A stretch of DNA of 64,000 bases from Ilyonectria destructans (lineage: Eukaryota > Ascomycota > Sordariomycetes > Hypocreales > Nectriaceae): positions 124,001-188,000 of the forward strand of contig JAHEWK010000043.1 in the NCBI GenBank assembly GCA_020740775.1, written 5' to 3'. Shown piece after piece: positions 32,517 through 44,471 of this stretch (positions are counted from its first letter, which is position 1; each line of letters starts with the position of its first letter). The notes under the pieces are model-generated. The model saw nothing but the letters and a program-made list of their open reading frames with translations. It ran no database searches and was not told the origin of the DNA. The position numbers and the translations under genes were made by a program.

Positions 32517-35461
32517 GCTGGAATGGCCAGCGGGGTATCAAGAACAATGAAAGGAATGAGGGCAGGTTGGCGCTGCCGACGGGCATGGAACCTGGCGCAA
32601 GAAACGAAAAAAGTAAAGAACAAGCAGTGTTATAATAGGTAAGAACCAGATCTCCAGGAGTCAGGGGTGATGAGAAGCATGCTTTTTCGTCTCGCACGTA
32701 TCATGTACACAACTGACGCATTAGCAGAACGGTCGGACCCTCTTGGCCCGAGTCTCGCGAAAACGTGCTTCGCAGGTACTCTGCATAGAAACTACCAAAT
32801 GGTTGGTCTCTCATTTGTCTCCCCTTGTCCAAATCTGTAGCGTGAGCACAGGTAAACTCTAAGACCAGTCACTAGACGGCGACGGACCGTCCCCGCAGAT
32901 GTGTTAGCTGGATTGCTCAGAGCCCAATGAACGGGTTAGATGAGAGCCGAGCGCTTTGGAATGACTGCCATTTGGACTCCTTGTTTTCTTGTTACTACTA
33001 CTAAGTGCTACGTAGTACTGCCTCTACTAATTACTACCACTCCTACGGAGGAGACATGTGCAGACCATCTTCAAACCTTCCTCAAGCCTCCCTCAAGTCC
33101 CCCTTTGGGGCTCAAGCCTCCTTCAGGCCCTCCTCAGGCCACTCCATGTGGTTGACTCGCGTGGTGCAAACACTATTTCTGCCCTTGTCCGTTGTGTGTG
33201 TGGGTGACATTATGTGTGTGTGGGTGACATTATGTGTGTCACTCGAGTTTGCCCCTTGCTGCAGGACGTGGAGACGAAATAGCGGGTCCCCACATCCCGG
33301 AGGCTCCATAAAGAAAAGCCTGTGTATTGATACGGAGTAGTCGGCATGCACGCATTAGACTGGCAAGATGGCAAGCCCTAATTTGGTTACCCGAGGAGTG
33401 CTAGCCAGTGGATGAATGGGATCTGCACAGCGCTCATTTCACAGCCAAGGGCGCTAGGGGTTCCGCTGACGAAGGTTGCCCGCGTATGTTTTGTTTGTTA
33501 GCCCCACAGACAGTACGAAAGACGGACTGATGAGAGCTGCTGGCATAAGGACTTACAAAAGCTAGCCAGTCAGCCAATAAGAGCACGGGATACCCCTTAT
33601 ATAAGCAGCCAACCGTGCCTTTTAACGCGCTTCTCAACCTGCTGCAAGGCAACACAACCTTCTTCCAACGATATTGAAAATGGCCCCGAGCAAATCAGAC
33701 TGTATGAATAAAGGACTTACACTGTAAAATGACATATCAAGGGGCCCTGGCCCTGTGGGGCTAACTAACAAAACAACCTTCGTACTTGGAGCACCGCGTA
33801 GTTATGCTTGGGTACCTCTTTGTGCCCAAAGAGATCTTCATTCACTAACTCGAAGCATAAAGTTCACCGAGGAACGGGTTTCATCGCGGGGGGCACCTAA
33901 TCTGGCGGCGCCCAACTTGCGTAGCATGGAATTTGCCACTTGTCAGCTTCGTTTTGGCTTGAGCCTGGCTGAAGATGGCTTGTGTCTCTCCATGTGGTGG
34001 TGCACACGTTTCTATTCCTGAATCCTTCTGTTGCTTGGGCGTTTTGCAGACCCTTGAACGTTTTGTCGACCCTTGGACCTTTATTTTGTCGTCATGACGC
34101 AATTACACATTGACGTAGAACTGGTGATGGATCTCCAGATCCTGGGTTGGGATGGTATGCCAGATCATTGTTGAATCTGATGAACGCAACAAGGTGGGTC
34201 TCATGGTCCCTATCTGTCAGGGCAAACCTGGTTACGGGTAACAGACAGACCAGGCTGCAACCAGATCAGACTGCAGACCAAGCTGCAGATCCATTGATCG
34301 CCCGGACTCCAAATCTGTTGATCTGTCTCGGGACCTACCGACACTGTACAGAGTAGAAACTTGGGATTTCTGGCCATCTGGATTAGCATCCGCATCCCGC
34401 GAGCCTAGCGCAGGGGGGTTTGATACGAGGCTTGAGTGGCGTCCCAAAACCGCACGGCTCCTTGGCTCTCACACCATGCTCCTGGATCTAGACCGTTTTG
34501 GTCAGAACGAAGTCAGCGTCGAAGAGAGGGTAGGTCAAGCCTAGGTCAAGCCTCAAGGTGACCGAACCCGGCTAAGACGGGCAGTTGCGACTAAAATAGC
34601 GAGACCGCTGGACGGCTTAGCTCATGTGATCCTCTGCACAGCAGCTTCTGCGCATGCATCCTTGGCATCTTCAACGGCTAGAACCTTTCCGGGTAGAACT
34701 TGAGACCTTATTCATGTCAGAAGTTCGTCAGCAGAACCGCGGTGATTGTGAATGAGGCATTCTAGCCGTTTTGCGAGCCACCATTTCCAACACCCCGTGT
34801 ATTAGTCAAGTAGCGTCATGACCGGATCTGTGCCACCCTCGAGCCGACATCTTCCCTGCTTTCCGCTGCACAGAAAAACCTCCGATCTGTTGGATCATCG
34901 TTGGCACTAGACAAGGGGAGTCATGTCCCCCACAACAGACACCGAGATAAGTTGCGTTGCAGCAAGAGGGTCTCGACCGCGTTGATGTAACATGAGACGT
35001 TGATTTAACATGAGCATGTGGAACGCGGACCCATTTCTCACCACTAGCCTGAACATGGCGCGAACGTCCGAAATATGACCTGACAGCACCGGTAGCTGGA
35101 CCCAAAAAGCAGTTTGGGGTAGTCAGCGCCAGCGCTGAGAGCCGAGCTGCGGACTTGCTGACCACCGTGCCATCTCTAGCCTGGTTGGTATACGACGCTG
35201 TGGCTGACAGTCGGTGGTTTTAACCACATCAAGCTGTCGATCCGACGCCTCATCACAGGTTCCACTTGACAGATAGTCATTGTGTTCGGAACACTCGCCA
35301 ACCGCCCCTGACTCGGAGATGCTAGCCGAGAGAAGTAGCGAATGAGAATATCGATCCGACCATGACTCGGGTCTTGTGTATCTGAGTGGAAGGGCCGAGG
35401 TTGGGGGTCTTCAATCGCAGTTACTAATCAACATGTATTCGTCGGCTCCCGGTGGGGCAAT
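32517..35461. other. Gene-poor spacer with a small GT-rich direct repeat
   Basis: No supported coding sequence in about 2.9 kb. A 20-bp unit (GTGTGTGTGGGTGACATTAT-like) is repeated in tandem near 33197-33240. Short frames overlap on both strands, without splice logic or family resemblance. Confidence 0.5.
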
Positions 35462-35850
35462 TGAATGAATGAATTTATTCCGCCCGGGAGGATACGCCTC
35501 ATAGAGCCCACAACGTTAAACCTCGTTACATTGTTTTTCCGGCTTTTGGCCCTTAGACCCTCAACCTCTCCAATCCTTACACCCCGCCACTTTTCTCAGC
35601 CTCGCTTGTCCCTGCGACAGGCCTGCTGGAAGGCCAACTTCTCCAAGTGTTCAGCATCCCTTCTTCAGCAGCTGAAGCCTGGTCTGTCTACCAGAGGCTG
35701 TACTATGTCGGTTCTTGTTGTATTGTCTGATTGATTAGTATGTTTTTCCCGTCCGTGTAGCATCCAAACGGCCCGTGCTTATTGCAAACTTGATCGCTGC
35801 TCGCACCGCTTGTAAGTTCGGGCTCCACTTGTACCCGTCCTCTGGTGTAA
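35462..35850 (-). mobile_element. 3' end of a second, related LINE
   Basis: Plus-strand GAATGAATGAATTTATTCCGCCCGGG marks a LINE tail. The next 350 bp match 19.05-19.40 kb in blocks (GACAGGCCTGCT.GAAGGCCAA.TT, CCAAGTGTTCAGCATCC, CAGCAGCTGAAGCC.GGTCTGTC). The stop-proximal coding end is recognisable, then the match ceases near 35.85 kb: a 5'-truncated copy. Confidence 0.8.
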
Positions 35851-36200
35851 CAGGTGCAGGGGTATGGTGGACCGGTTTTTCGGTCGCTCAAAGACCCTAT
35901 GGGTCCGCGCATTTTGGCGCCAAACTAGCCCCAAAATCGAAGGTCACGCCTTCCCACAGGCCCTTCGCCTTTGCGCGAAAAACCCCATACAAACGCGCAC
36001 AACCACAGAAAAAAAGTGACAAAACCGAAGGTCAGCTGACTTGCCTTTGTATGCGCCGCCCTTCCAAAATGGCCGCAAATAATCCACCCAAATCGCGTCG
36101 ATCACCCACCTCCCATCATCCATCTTAATTGCACTGCAATTGCGCCACAACCACGACCCTCCCCGGCCCGGCTGACCCCGTATCTTGTCATCTATTTACT

Positions 36201-38937
36201 ATGGATTCTATCGCTATTGAAGATGCTCGCGTGCGGGCGGCCATGGACTTCTATTTGCTCGACTTGGAGGGGACAGCGCCCAAGAACACGGTCAAGAACT
36301 ACGCGCCAAAACAGGCCGAATGGAAGGTCAGATTGTTGCTCCCTGCCCTCGATTTACGTACTGACGCCACTGTAGAACTGGTGCGCCAGTAACTGGCCGC
36401 CTATCCCTAAAGACTGGGTCAACAAGAAGCTCTCCTGGCCGCCGGGCCAGCAGCTACCTGGCGACCTGGTTGATGAGGGCAAACTACTCCTTTTTATGAG
36501 GGAGGAGGTCGTCACTCGAGCCCCGAAGAAAGGAGTTCGAGTGACAAAGCAAAGGAAGCGCAAGGCGGCTGCCGCCCGCGTTGTAGAGGACGTCGCCGCC
36601 GTGAAAAGGCGGCGACTTGCTTCAGGTACCGGGTCCCCCCCCTGGCTGGCCTGGCCTTGACGCCGTATCGCTGACTCTTCGTTTCGGGAGATACGATCGA
36701 GGTTGCCACGTCGCCTGCCGGCGAGGAGGCTACAAAAGAAGAGTCTCCTGCTCTCGACGAGCCTTTATTTAACGAGGAGGAGCTCCGGCTGCAGTACAAC
36801 ACGGTCCGGGGCTATATCTCGGCCATACAAAGGCTGTATGAGGAGCAGAAGAGCAGGAATATGAACCCGGCGCCTCGGCCGCAGGGAATCGCGCTCAAGG
36901 CGCTGAATAAGAGCATTCTCGCCGTCGTCTGGAGCCGCAAGCGGTCCGAGTATCGCGACCGCCTTGAGGGCACGATAAAAGACGTCTACACGCCGGCGCA
37001 GATCCCCGATCACACGTCTGCAGTCTGGGAGAGCGACGACGACGTCTCTGCGCTTTTTCGGACGCAGGTCGACTTCCTCCTGGGCAACCACATGCTCCTG
37101 AGGCAGAGTAATCGGTTGCCAATGGAGCTCCCTGACTGTTTTCGCCTTGAGCTTCCCAATGAGGGCCAGAAGAACCGGGAGTTCCCAACATACGCCTTGG
37201 TGATTGTCATGAACCAGGGCAAGATGAATCAACACGGGAGAATGGAGTATGGGGCCGCCCTGCGGCACCGTGACGTGCGGTCTTGTCTTATCGGGGCGCT
37301 GGCATTTTATTTCTTTTGGCGTTGGCAGGTGGAGGAAAAGGAGCCGTTTCCCAGCTTTGAACGCAGTGAGGAGTGGTACGATCTCAAGGTCTTACGTCGC
37401 TCCGCCACGGATCCGAAGGCGACGCTTTCAGCCCAAACGGCGCGGTCGTGGACGAGCAAGCTGTACAGCCGGTGCGGAATCTCCACCTCAAAAGTTTCGC
37501 ACGCTCCCCGGGTCGCAGCAGCACAGAACGCCGATATGGCAGGCGTCCCTGAAGGTCAGGTGTGTTAAGAGCTTTCGATTCGTTATGTTTTCGGCCGATT
37601 TGGCCTTGTCTTAATGGTATGGCGGCCTTCTACATCTCGAGCGGATGAGGTGGCGCGCCAGATAGTTGCGAACTATCACGGCTTTTTAGCCTTGGTGTTG
37701 AATTTCTTTTGCCGGTAGCCTTTATGAGCTTCCCGTAAACCTCTGGAGTAGCCCTTCCGCTCGGCCGTTCAACTGCGCTCTTCAGTCCGCATTACCGTAC
37801 CGCGTTTATATGCTGATCTCCATACAAAATAGATACGGCGCGCCGGGAGATGGAATAACGGTGACCAGATGATGGGTTGCTACCTTACGTCACTACCCTT
37901 CGAGTTTATGAGGTCCTCAGCCGATTTTGACCCTGACTGGTCAGGTTCCTACTTTCTCGCGCGCGACACTATCAAGCCGCCACTCGCTCTTTTACGACGC
38001 ATCTGGCCCGATCTCGATAGGTGGAAAGAAGCACACGATACTGCTTCTTTAGCCGTTGAACCGAACAAGGCTGCCGGCGCGTTTCTCGAGCTTTTGGGCT
38101 GGCTGCGCGAAGTGTTGTTACAAGATGCCGTCTTCTTGCGGAAGCTCTATCCCCGGCATCCTGTCTTCCGCGATCCAGTCTTCAAAAGTCGTGATTTTGC
38201 AGCGTTCGCGCTACAAGTTGAAGACGCCTGCCGAATGGCTGAGGAAGAGAGTTATGTGGCCACCATCGATCGAGCCATCCCTGCCGTTGCAGAGAAACTG
38301 CGTTCCTTACAAAGCCAACAGCTCGCTGTGAACTTAACAGTAGATAGGATGTTCTATCAACTTACGATAGAGCTTAACAAGCTGTCGAGACAGATACTTG
38401 AGCTATCCAAAATCAGCTATACTGTCACGATCAGCCCTGGGCTTAGCACGGTCTCACAGCGGTTGGAAATGCCGAAACGAGGGCGCCGCGCCGCGCCGGC
38501 ACGTTTGACGACGCCGGCTCCCTCGTTGCGGGCCGCCGCTCCTCTCCCCGACGCTCCTACGCTTGTGGAAAAGCAGGGAGCCGTTGGCCTAGCCGCAAAT
38601 ACCACACTTTGAGTTTCCTTTAGACCTCAGAAGCGTTCGCGATCTGTGGACCGTGTGGAAGAACGGGAGGGCGGGCATGCCTTCTATCGAGTCCCTGGAG
38701 GCCGACTACGGCTCTGCTTGGCGCCCCAAACACCAGAAGTCCGTCTTCTGCAGCAGGAAGGCGATAATCGACTTCATCGCGCAGAAGGCGCGAGAGCGGG
38801 GGGGCGAGCGCGACGTCGGCGTACACTCACTCGTTGTCATGCAAATTGAGGAGCTGTGCGCCAACTGGTCTCTTGATAAGGTGCGGAAGGCTATAAAGAA
38901 CGGGGATCTGGACCGGAGATGGCTGGCAAAGCCGTGA
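36201..38937 (+). pseudogene. Crypton-like tyrosine recombinase with GCR1_C domain
   Basis: Segments 36201-36326, 36376-36625, 36691-37559 and 37833-38612 join in phase across introns of 49, 65 and 273 bp. The first junction restores an EWKNWC block and the third restores EGQIRRAGRW, both expected in this family. Catalytic residues R-H-R-Y are visible: Arg in HMLLRQSNR, His and Arg in SHAPRVAAAQ, and Tyr432 in MMGCYLTSLP. The C-terminal GCR1_C DNA-binding domain (RSVRDLWTVW...SIESLEADYGSAWRP...SLDKVRKAIK) lies at about 38621-38937 in another frame. That is either a further intron or a one-base shift near 38,600. Such proteins integrate DNA by site-specific recombination. Element ends not found. 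Confidence 0.78.
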
Positions 38938-40512
38938 AAAGTGGTGTTTTTGGCAGTCTTTTTGCGACTGTTTTGCTAGTTACCCCTGAATTGAGCCGAC
39001 TATCACGACTTTTTTGCTTATAGTGTTGAGCCTAGACCCCCTGAAAGTGCAGTAAAATTGGCCTGTTTTGGTCGTAACTTGGCGGCCTTTTTAGGGCTTG
39101 TAAACCACCCCATAGAAGGTCATCACTTGAAAATAAAAGCGATGACCAGAAACGCTCGCAAATCAACAACGAGACAGATGCACGGCTCGAGGCAGGTGTC
39201 ATTTTGTTCAGCTCAATTAGACGAGCCTATTTATCCTATTTTTATGCCCGTGCAGGCCTTGGCCGTCGATGAATACCGAGATCCGTAAAAATTACGGTCC
39301 TTTTGGTGATGTCAAGGGCTTGGCGGTTTTTAGCGGGGTTTTCCGAAAACCCGCCACGCGATCCGACCTGTTACATCCACTTGTTCCCAACCACCGTTTG
39401 AACCCCGGTTGACAGCTTCATGCCCTCCCGCTACGATTGGCCCACCCGTCCAAGCTGGTCTCGTCGACCCCTCCAAGAATAAAAGCTCCGCCCGCGCTTG
39501 CGGTTTTTGGTGGGGAAACCAGCTCAACCCCCCACCTCCCTTAGGTATGGTGCCGGGGGGGCGGTGCATGTGCCTTTGGGAAGCACTGGCCTGGGGTTCT
39601 TTGAGGCTGAAAGAGGATCGGTAAGCCAAGGCGAAGGCGTAGGGTTTTTGGAGGTATCGGGTTCCCGCCACCAGGCCCTGAAGGCTGGTTGGAATGCATG
39701 TGGCTCTGGTCTTTGTCAGGCATCGATCAAGTGCCGTCAAGGTGGGAAATGCACTTCGTACGGTCCTCCAACACGGCTACATGTAAGTATGTATGGGAGT
39801 ATGCATTGTATCTAGTCTTTTATTGGTCCTTCAAGTTCAGCTGGACGCAGCTAGTAGTCATCACAGGCAGGTTGTACGTAGTAACTAACGTATGTAAGCA
39901 TATCCATCTCCAGCGACGGTGGCGCTGCACTTTGGGTGTGGCGTCACGCCAAGATGCTTAAAACCACCAGCGCAACATTGAGCGAGGGCTCGATGCATAA
40001 AAGCCTTCGTCAGATGTCAGCAGCTAAATGGCTCACTAGTCAAGTCCGTTCAATACCCAAAGTACCGTCCTTTGTGGAAGAGCTAGCACCCCACCAGGCA
40101 GGTTTACGATGCGGAAATCAAGGACAAGAACTAGCATATGAAAGGCTTCAGCGGTCCGATGTGTCCCGCCGCTTTGTCTCAGACAATCCATAATGTTGAC
40201 CATGTGTTGGGCGGTAGGCAAACGAGTTGGAACCATACTCCATCGGCCAGTCTCCTCTTCTAAGTAATGCCATGTTCATTACTTGAAACCTTGGCAGTTC
40301 AACAGAGTTGTGTTATTGCGACACGGGATAATTCGGCAATATTCCAATACAAGGGATATTCCAGTCATCTTGGCAGTGAAGAAATCAATGGCAACATCCT
40401 TAAAAGTCTATCCTTGGTCTATCGGCGAATACAAGAAAACAGATCTCTGGAACGAGATGACAGTCAAGCCACAGTGTTAATGGTCCTCATTATCAATGAT
40501 CCAATCTAACAT
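38938..40512. other. No gene recognised
   Basis: Downstream flank of the Crypton-like gene and 3' flank of the glucanase. A 136-codon minus frame (39330-39740) is proline/glycine-rich and has no family features. Confidence 0.45.
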
Positions 40513-41835
40513 TTACAGAACCAGGGCAGCGACAATAGCAACAATACCACCGACAGAGATCATCTTGAGGCCGGAAGCGGCGTTGTCGACGGTGCTGGGG
40601 GTGGTGGAAGCAGAGTCAGTCTCGGTGCTGGAGCCAGAGTCGGAGCCAGTAGAGTCAGAGCTAGAGTCGGAGCCAGAGGAGCCAGAGCCGGAAGAACCGG
40701 TGGGAGTGGAGGCAGCATCGGAGGCAGTGCCACTCGCGTTGGAACCAGTGCTAGTGGGCTTGGTGACGGTGCCGGTCTCGGTAGAGTCAGAGCCCTCAGA
40801 GGTAGCAGTCGACTCAGAGTCAGTGGCCTTGGAGGTGCCGCTGGTCTTGGTCTTGGTCGAGGTAGCCTTGGAAGTGGAGGTCTTGTCGTCGTTGACGGGG
40901 CAAGACAGGTCAAAGCGAGGGGCGGTGGACAGGCCCTTGGTGATGGCAAACTTCATGGAGTTGTCGGGGTTGGAGTCACGGAGGTTGTACCAGAAGGTGG
41001 GGACCTTGTTGAAGAGGCGATCGCAACCAATATCCTGCCAGTACTGCTTGGCGTTGGCAACGCTGGGAACAGCCTCGTCCCAGGTCTCACCGCTGTAGGG
41101 CCATCCGGTCTCGGTAACCCAGACGGGCTTGCCGCCGACGGCAGCGACGGTGGCATCGTAGGCCTTGTCGAAGAGGTTGCCAGCGTTGTCGATGGTGTTG
41201 CCCTTGTCGTTCTCGTAGTAGGGGTACTCATCAACACCAACGAAGTCGACGGCGTCAATGACGGCCGCGTTAGTAGCGTTGGGCCAGACATCCCAGGTGT
41301 CGACGTGACCAATGGGGATATCAGAGATGGCGCTGTTGGCGAAGGCCATCTTGAAGTCATCGATGAAGCCAACCAGGACATCGGGGTCGGCGCCAACGCC
41401 AGACTTGTTCTTAACACCAGTCTTGGAGTTGCGGTACAGATCCTCGCTACCGATGGAGACACCGATGATCAGATCAGTGAAGTCAGAGCCATAGGTAGAG
41501 ATGGCAGTCTTAAGAGCAGTGATCTCGTTGGAGATGCTGTCGGTGCCAGAGCACCAGACACCGAGAAGGATTGAAGTCTCAGTCTCAATGGCAGCCTCGA
41601 AAGCCTCGATGGGGTCGTTCGTGGAGTAAGCCTGGATGTTGGTGTACAAGCGAACAGCGTTGAAGTCGCCGGGAGCACCGATGAGGTTCTGGGCCGTCTC
41701 GAACTCGGCCTTGAAGTCAGCCTTGAACTTGGCAGATCGGTCGGCCAGAGTGGCACCGGAGTTGAAACCGAGGTAGTTCTTGGCCGAGACGCCAACAGCG
41801 AGGGCGCTGGCAGTAAGGGTGGCAGAGACACGCAT
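40513..41835 (-). CDS. GPI-anchored GH17 endo-beta-1,3-glucanase (EglC-like)
   Basis: 440 residues, single exon. The start at 41835 is chosen because it gives a clean signal peptide (MRVSATLTASALAVGVSA, cleavage near 18); the frame opens 18 codons earlier. The GH17 domain (about 20-312) has acid/base Glu131 in IGSEDLYR and nucleophile Glu242 in VTETGWPYSG. Residues 315-415 form a Ser/Thr/Gly-rich, probably O-glycosylated linker. The end has a GPI signal: small omega residues near DNAASG (417-422), then a hydrophobic tail to 440. It acts at the cell wall, hydrolysing or remodelling beta-1,3-glucan. Strong C/G third-position bias suggests high expression. Intact. Confidence 0.94.
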   Translation of the reverse strand: MRVSATLTASALAVGVSAKNYLGFNSGATLADRSAKFKADFKAEFETAQNLIGAPGDFNAVRLYTNIQAYSTNDPIEAFEAAIETETSILLGVWCSGTDSISNEITALKTAISTYGSDFTDLIIGVSIGSEDLYRNSKTGVKNKSGVGADPDVLVGFIDDFKMAFANSAISDIPIGHVDTWDVWPNATNAAVIDAVDFVGVDEYPYYENDKGNTIDNAGNLFDKAYDATVAAVGGKPVWVTETGWPYSGETWDEAVPSVANAKQYWQDIGCDRLFNKVPTFWYNLRDSNPDNSMKFAITKGLSTAPRFDLSCPVNDDKTSTSKATSTKTKTSGTSKATDSESTATSEGSDSTETGTVTKPTSTGSNASGTASDAASTPTGSSGSGSSGSDSSSDSTGSDSGSSTETDSASTTPSTVDNAASGLKMISVGGIVAIVAALVL

Positions 41836-43456
41836 GATGACAACTGTATTCGAGGTCGTTCGAGATATCGATGTCTGTATGTGTCGCACAGGGGAAAAGT
41901 ATAGGCCGCACCGATTCGATCAGAAACTAAGATGTATACAAGGAGTGTGATAGAAACAACCCGTAGGCAAGCGAATGACGATAAAAAGAATGTCGTTTCC
42001 CAAGAAGAGCAATGAGAAGGAAAGATCCGGATTGATGAGGTCAGGATAGAAAGAGAATACCGGATGATATGGAACGCGCTGAAATCAGGGGGATTGAGAG
42101 CGTGACATATCACGTGCATGCATAAAATCATTCCTGATCGGAGCGGCATTGCCGGTTTTCTGGCTCTTGGCAGGGGAAGGAGCGGCGAAGTGGGTCTTTC
42201 AAGGCACCATGCGAATCACTCCACAGTCATCCCAGTCTGAGGAAAGTGTCTCCTCCGTCTCCCCTGCTTCGTATTACACTCCACTAAACCTAGCCTTAAT
42301 TTGCCGGATCGCCGATAAACAATCAACAATGTCGCCTGAGCCTGGAATGATGTCGTTGTTTTCATGAGTGTAACTCGACCAGACAACTAAGTAGCACCCC
42401 CCCCTGTACATCCCCCAAAGTGCGTCCCTCAACGGGCATCCTCCAAATAGCATCCCTCAACGTGCATCCCTCCATTTGTGCACCCCTCCATTTGGGCATT
42501 CCCCAAAGTGCATCCCCCAAAGTGCATCCCCCAAAGTGCATCCCCCAAAGTGCATCCCCCAAAGTGCATCGCCCAAATGGCATCCTCTAAATCAAGTTTA
42601 GGCTGCCAATGTGCAACTGTTCTTTAAAGGTGTCTGTCTCTTCAGGGCTAATTGATATTAAAGGGCATCTATCTATTTAAACGAGTGGTAGTGGCTCATT
42701 CGGAGCTGATCCTATCACCCCCGTGACCATTGGGGTATGATGAGAAAAGGATAACTTACGCTAAGTACAGTCCTTGGATTATTCGCTAAAAATCATTCGC
42801 TTTCAACAGGCCAAGAAAATGAAGTACTTCATGCAGCGGTTTAGAATCAGGGCGGATTATTAATCGAGCCGAGGCTCCTAGAATAGAGTTTTGTTCCTCA
42901 CAGGCCTTTGCCCGCACAGGGATGGCTGCACCTGCTTGGCGTGTAATTCTTAATTGTTCTAGAATCTAAGTATGGAGTCTTCGTACGGCTTCGTGACTAA
43001 AATGCGCCGAGACGTTGGTCATCAATTGTTCCACGGATGAGAGAAACTACTGCTTCAGGATAGATGTGGGATACCGGACAGGACACGTGCAAAGAAGGAT
43101 TGGTTAATTAGGCTTTTAAGGCCATGCTGGCGGCCGAGGTGGACTGGTCCATTGCTGACATTAGCTATGTCAACAGTGAAGACCTATTCAGTCGGATACG
43201 TCTATAAAATTACTACCTCTCTTTGTAGTCATGAAATTAATGATCCTGGCTATGAGTCCACGGGTGCCATTATCTATCCCTACGTGCTCCTTCGCGTAGG
43301 CCATACTACTGGCTATACCATTTAATATTATCGTTTTGCTTGTCGTTCCGAGCTGCTACGGCAATTTGCCTCATCTTTGCGGATTTCTAATCAAGTTCAC
43401 ACGGTTTTGATTTGTAATGTGTGCTCTTCATTTTCCAGTCACTTGTTTAAAATTAA
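41836..43456. other. Glucanase promoter and non-coding DNA with a minisatellite
   Basis: The first few hundred bases are the likely glucanase upstream region. The rest holds the 14-bp minisatellite at 42406-42590 and AT-rich sequence with no gene signal. Confidence 0.5.
42406..42590. repeat. 14-bp minisatellite
   Basis: About 13 units of the GTGCATCCCCCAAA type. The six in the middle-right are almost identical; the left ones are degenerate (GCATCCCTCAACGT, GCATTCCCCAAAGT). Confidence 0.85.
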
Positions 43457-43640
43457 TGTTGGAATATGACCCTGTATAACGAAACCTCTGATAGATTGAT
43501 ATCCGGACCTTAGTCAGAAGGGGGGGTATGATAACCCCTCTTCCGGCCGATCCGGATGACGAGGACAAGCAATCATCAACATCATCATCAATAATCTAAA
43601 CACTATTGCATTGATCAAATTGACCGTAACGGATCTATCA
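43457..43640 (+). repeat. Solo LTR, family B copy 1, target duplication ATTAA
   Basis: 184 bp beginning TGTTGGAATATGACC and ending GGATCTATCA. Flanked by ATTAA at 43452-43456 and 43641-43645. Closely matches the copy at 58576-58759. Confidence 0.85.
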
Positions 43641-43779
43641 ATTAACTAGTTATATGCTTTTATGCTTAGTGACTCATTTCGACTCTGTTACTGAAAGACG
43701 CTTGTCTAAGAAGGGCAAGACTAATTAGCATTGCACCCAGCCCTGACCCACTTGTAGTGGAGGCTCAGGCTGTTTGCTA

Positions 43780-44081
43780 CGGAGGGCCCTTTCAAAAGTC
43801 TTATCCAAGCGCTAAATGCGCCACATCTCTTAATCCTTGTTAGTTACCTAAGATACAAGGTGTAGAATCCAACCATCATGAGCTAGCTGCTACGTCCACT
43901 CTAGTTTTAGGGGTGCTAGGGGGATTAGAATGTAACACAGTGAGAAGAGGCTCCTGTAAAATTAGCAGCCTTTAGCGGATAAAGCACTACAGGAAGTACT
44001 TAATGTACTCAACCCAGCCACAGCCGTCAGAGTTCCTTTTTCGAACTAGCGCTTGGATAAGACTTTTGAAAGGGCCCTCCG
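43780..44081. mobile_element. MITE with 35-bp inverted repeats and TA duplication
   Basis: TIRs at 43780-43814 and 44047-44081 (CGGAGGGCCCTTTCAAAAGT...) are perfect reverse complements. TA dinucleotides flank at 43778-43779 and 44082-44083. The 302-bp element has no coding capacity. TA target and size suggest a Tc1/mariner or pogo/Fot-mobilised MITE. Confidence 0.85.
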
Positions 44082-44471
44082 TACGAAGTAAAGAGATCAT
44101 ACTGCCACTTGCCCCATGCCCCGAATTGGGAAAGAATCAATGTCACCTGCCCGGAGTTTCATGTGCCAGACAGTGGACCCTGGCTCAGGCTAACAAATAA
44201 ACTCTGGCGGATAGTTTTGGTCCCTTGAATAGCGGGGTATTCTTTCTACGGAATGATATTGTTGCCAGGTAGACGGGAAATGAATTCATATCACTTCAAG
44301 AACTTTAAATTCTTTGATTGGTAACGCCCCAAGCCCCAGACATCAGGCGCCCTTGAACAGTGTTTAAGCGGTTCCCTCCACCACGTCTTTCAATCCTCAT
44401 CTAACTACCATAACTCTTCGAACCTTTCACGAATCAAACAGTGGCTGAGTTATTGATCTGCTCCCGACAAT

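Noticed and set aside
36201..38937. Starship captain (DUF3435) and giant mobile element
   Set aside because: The recombinase has the Ndc10/GCR1_C-type Crypton layout rather than a DUF3435 captain, and no cargo borders were seen.
39330..39740. 136-codon minus frame as a gene
   Set aside because: Pro/Gly-rich low-complexity translation with no motif or splice evidence.
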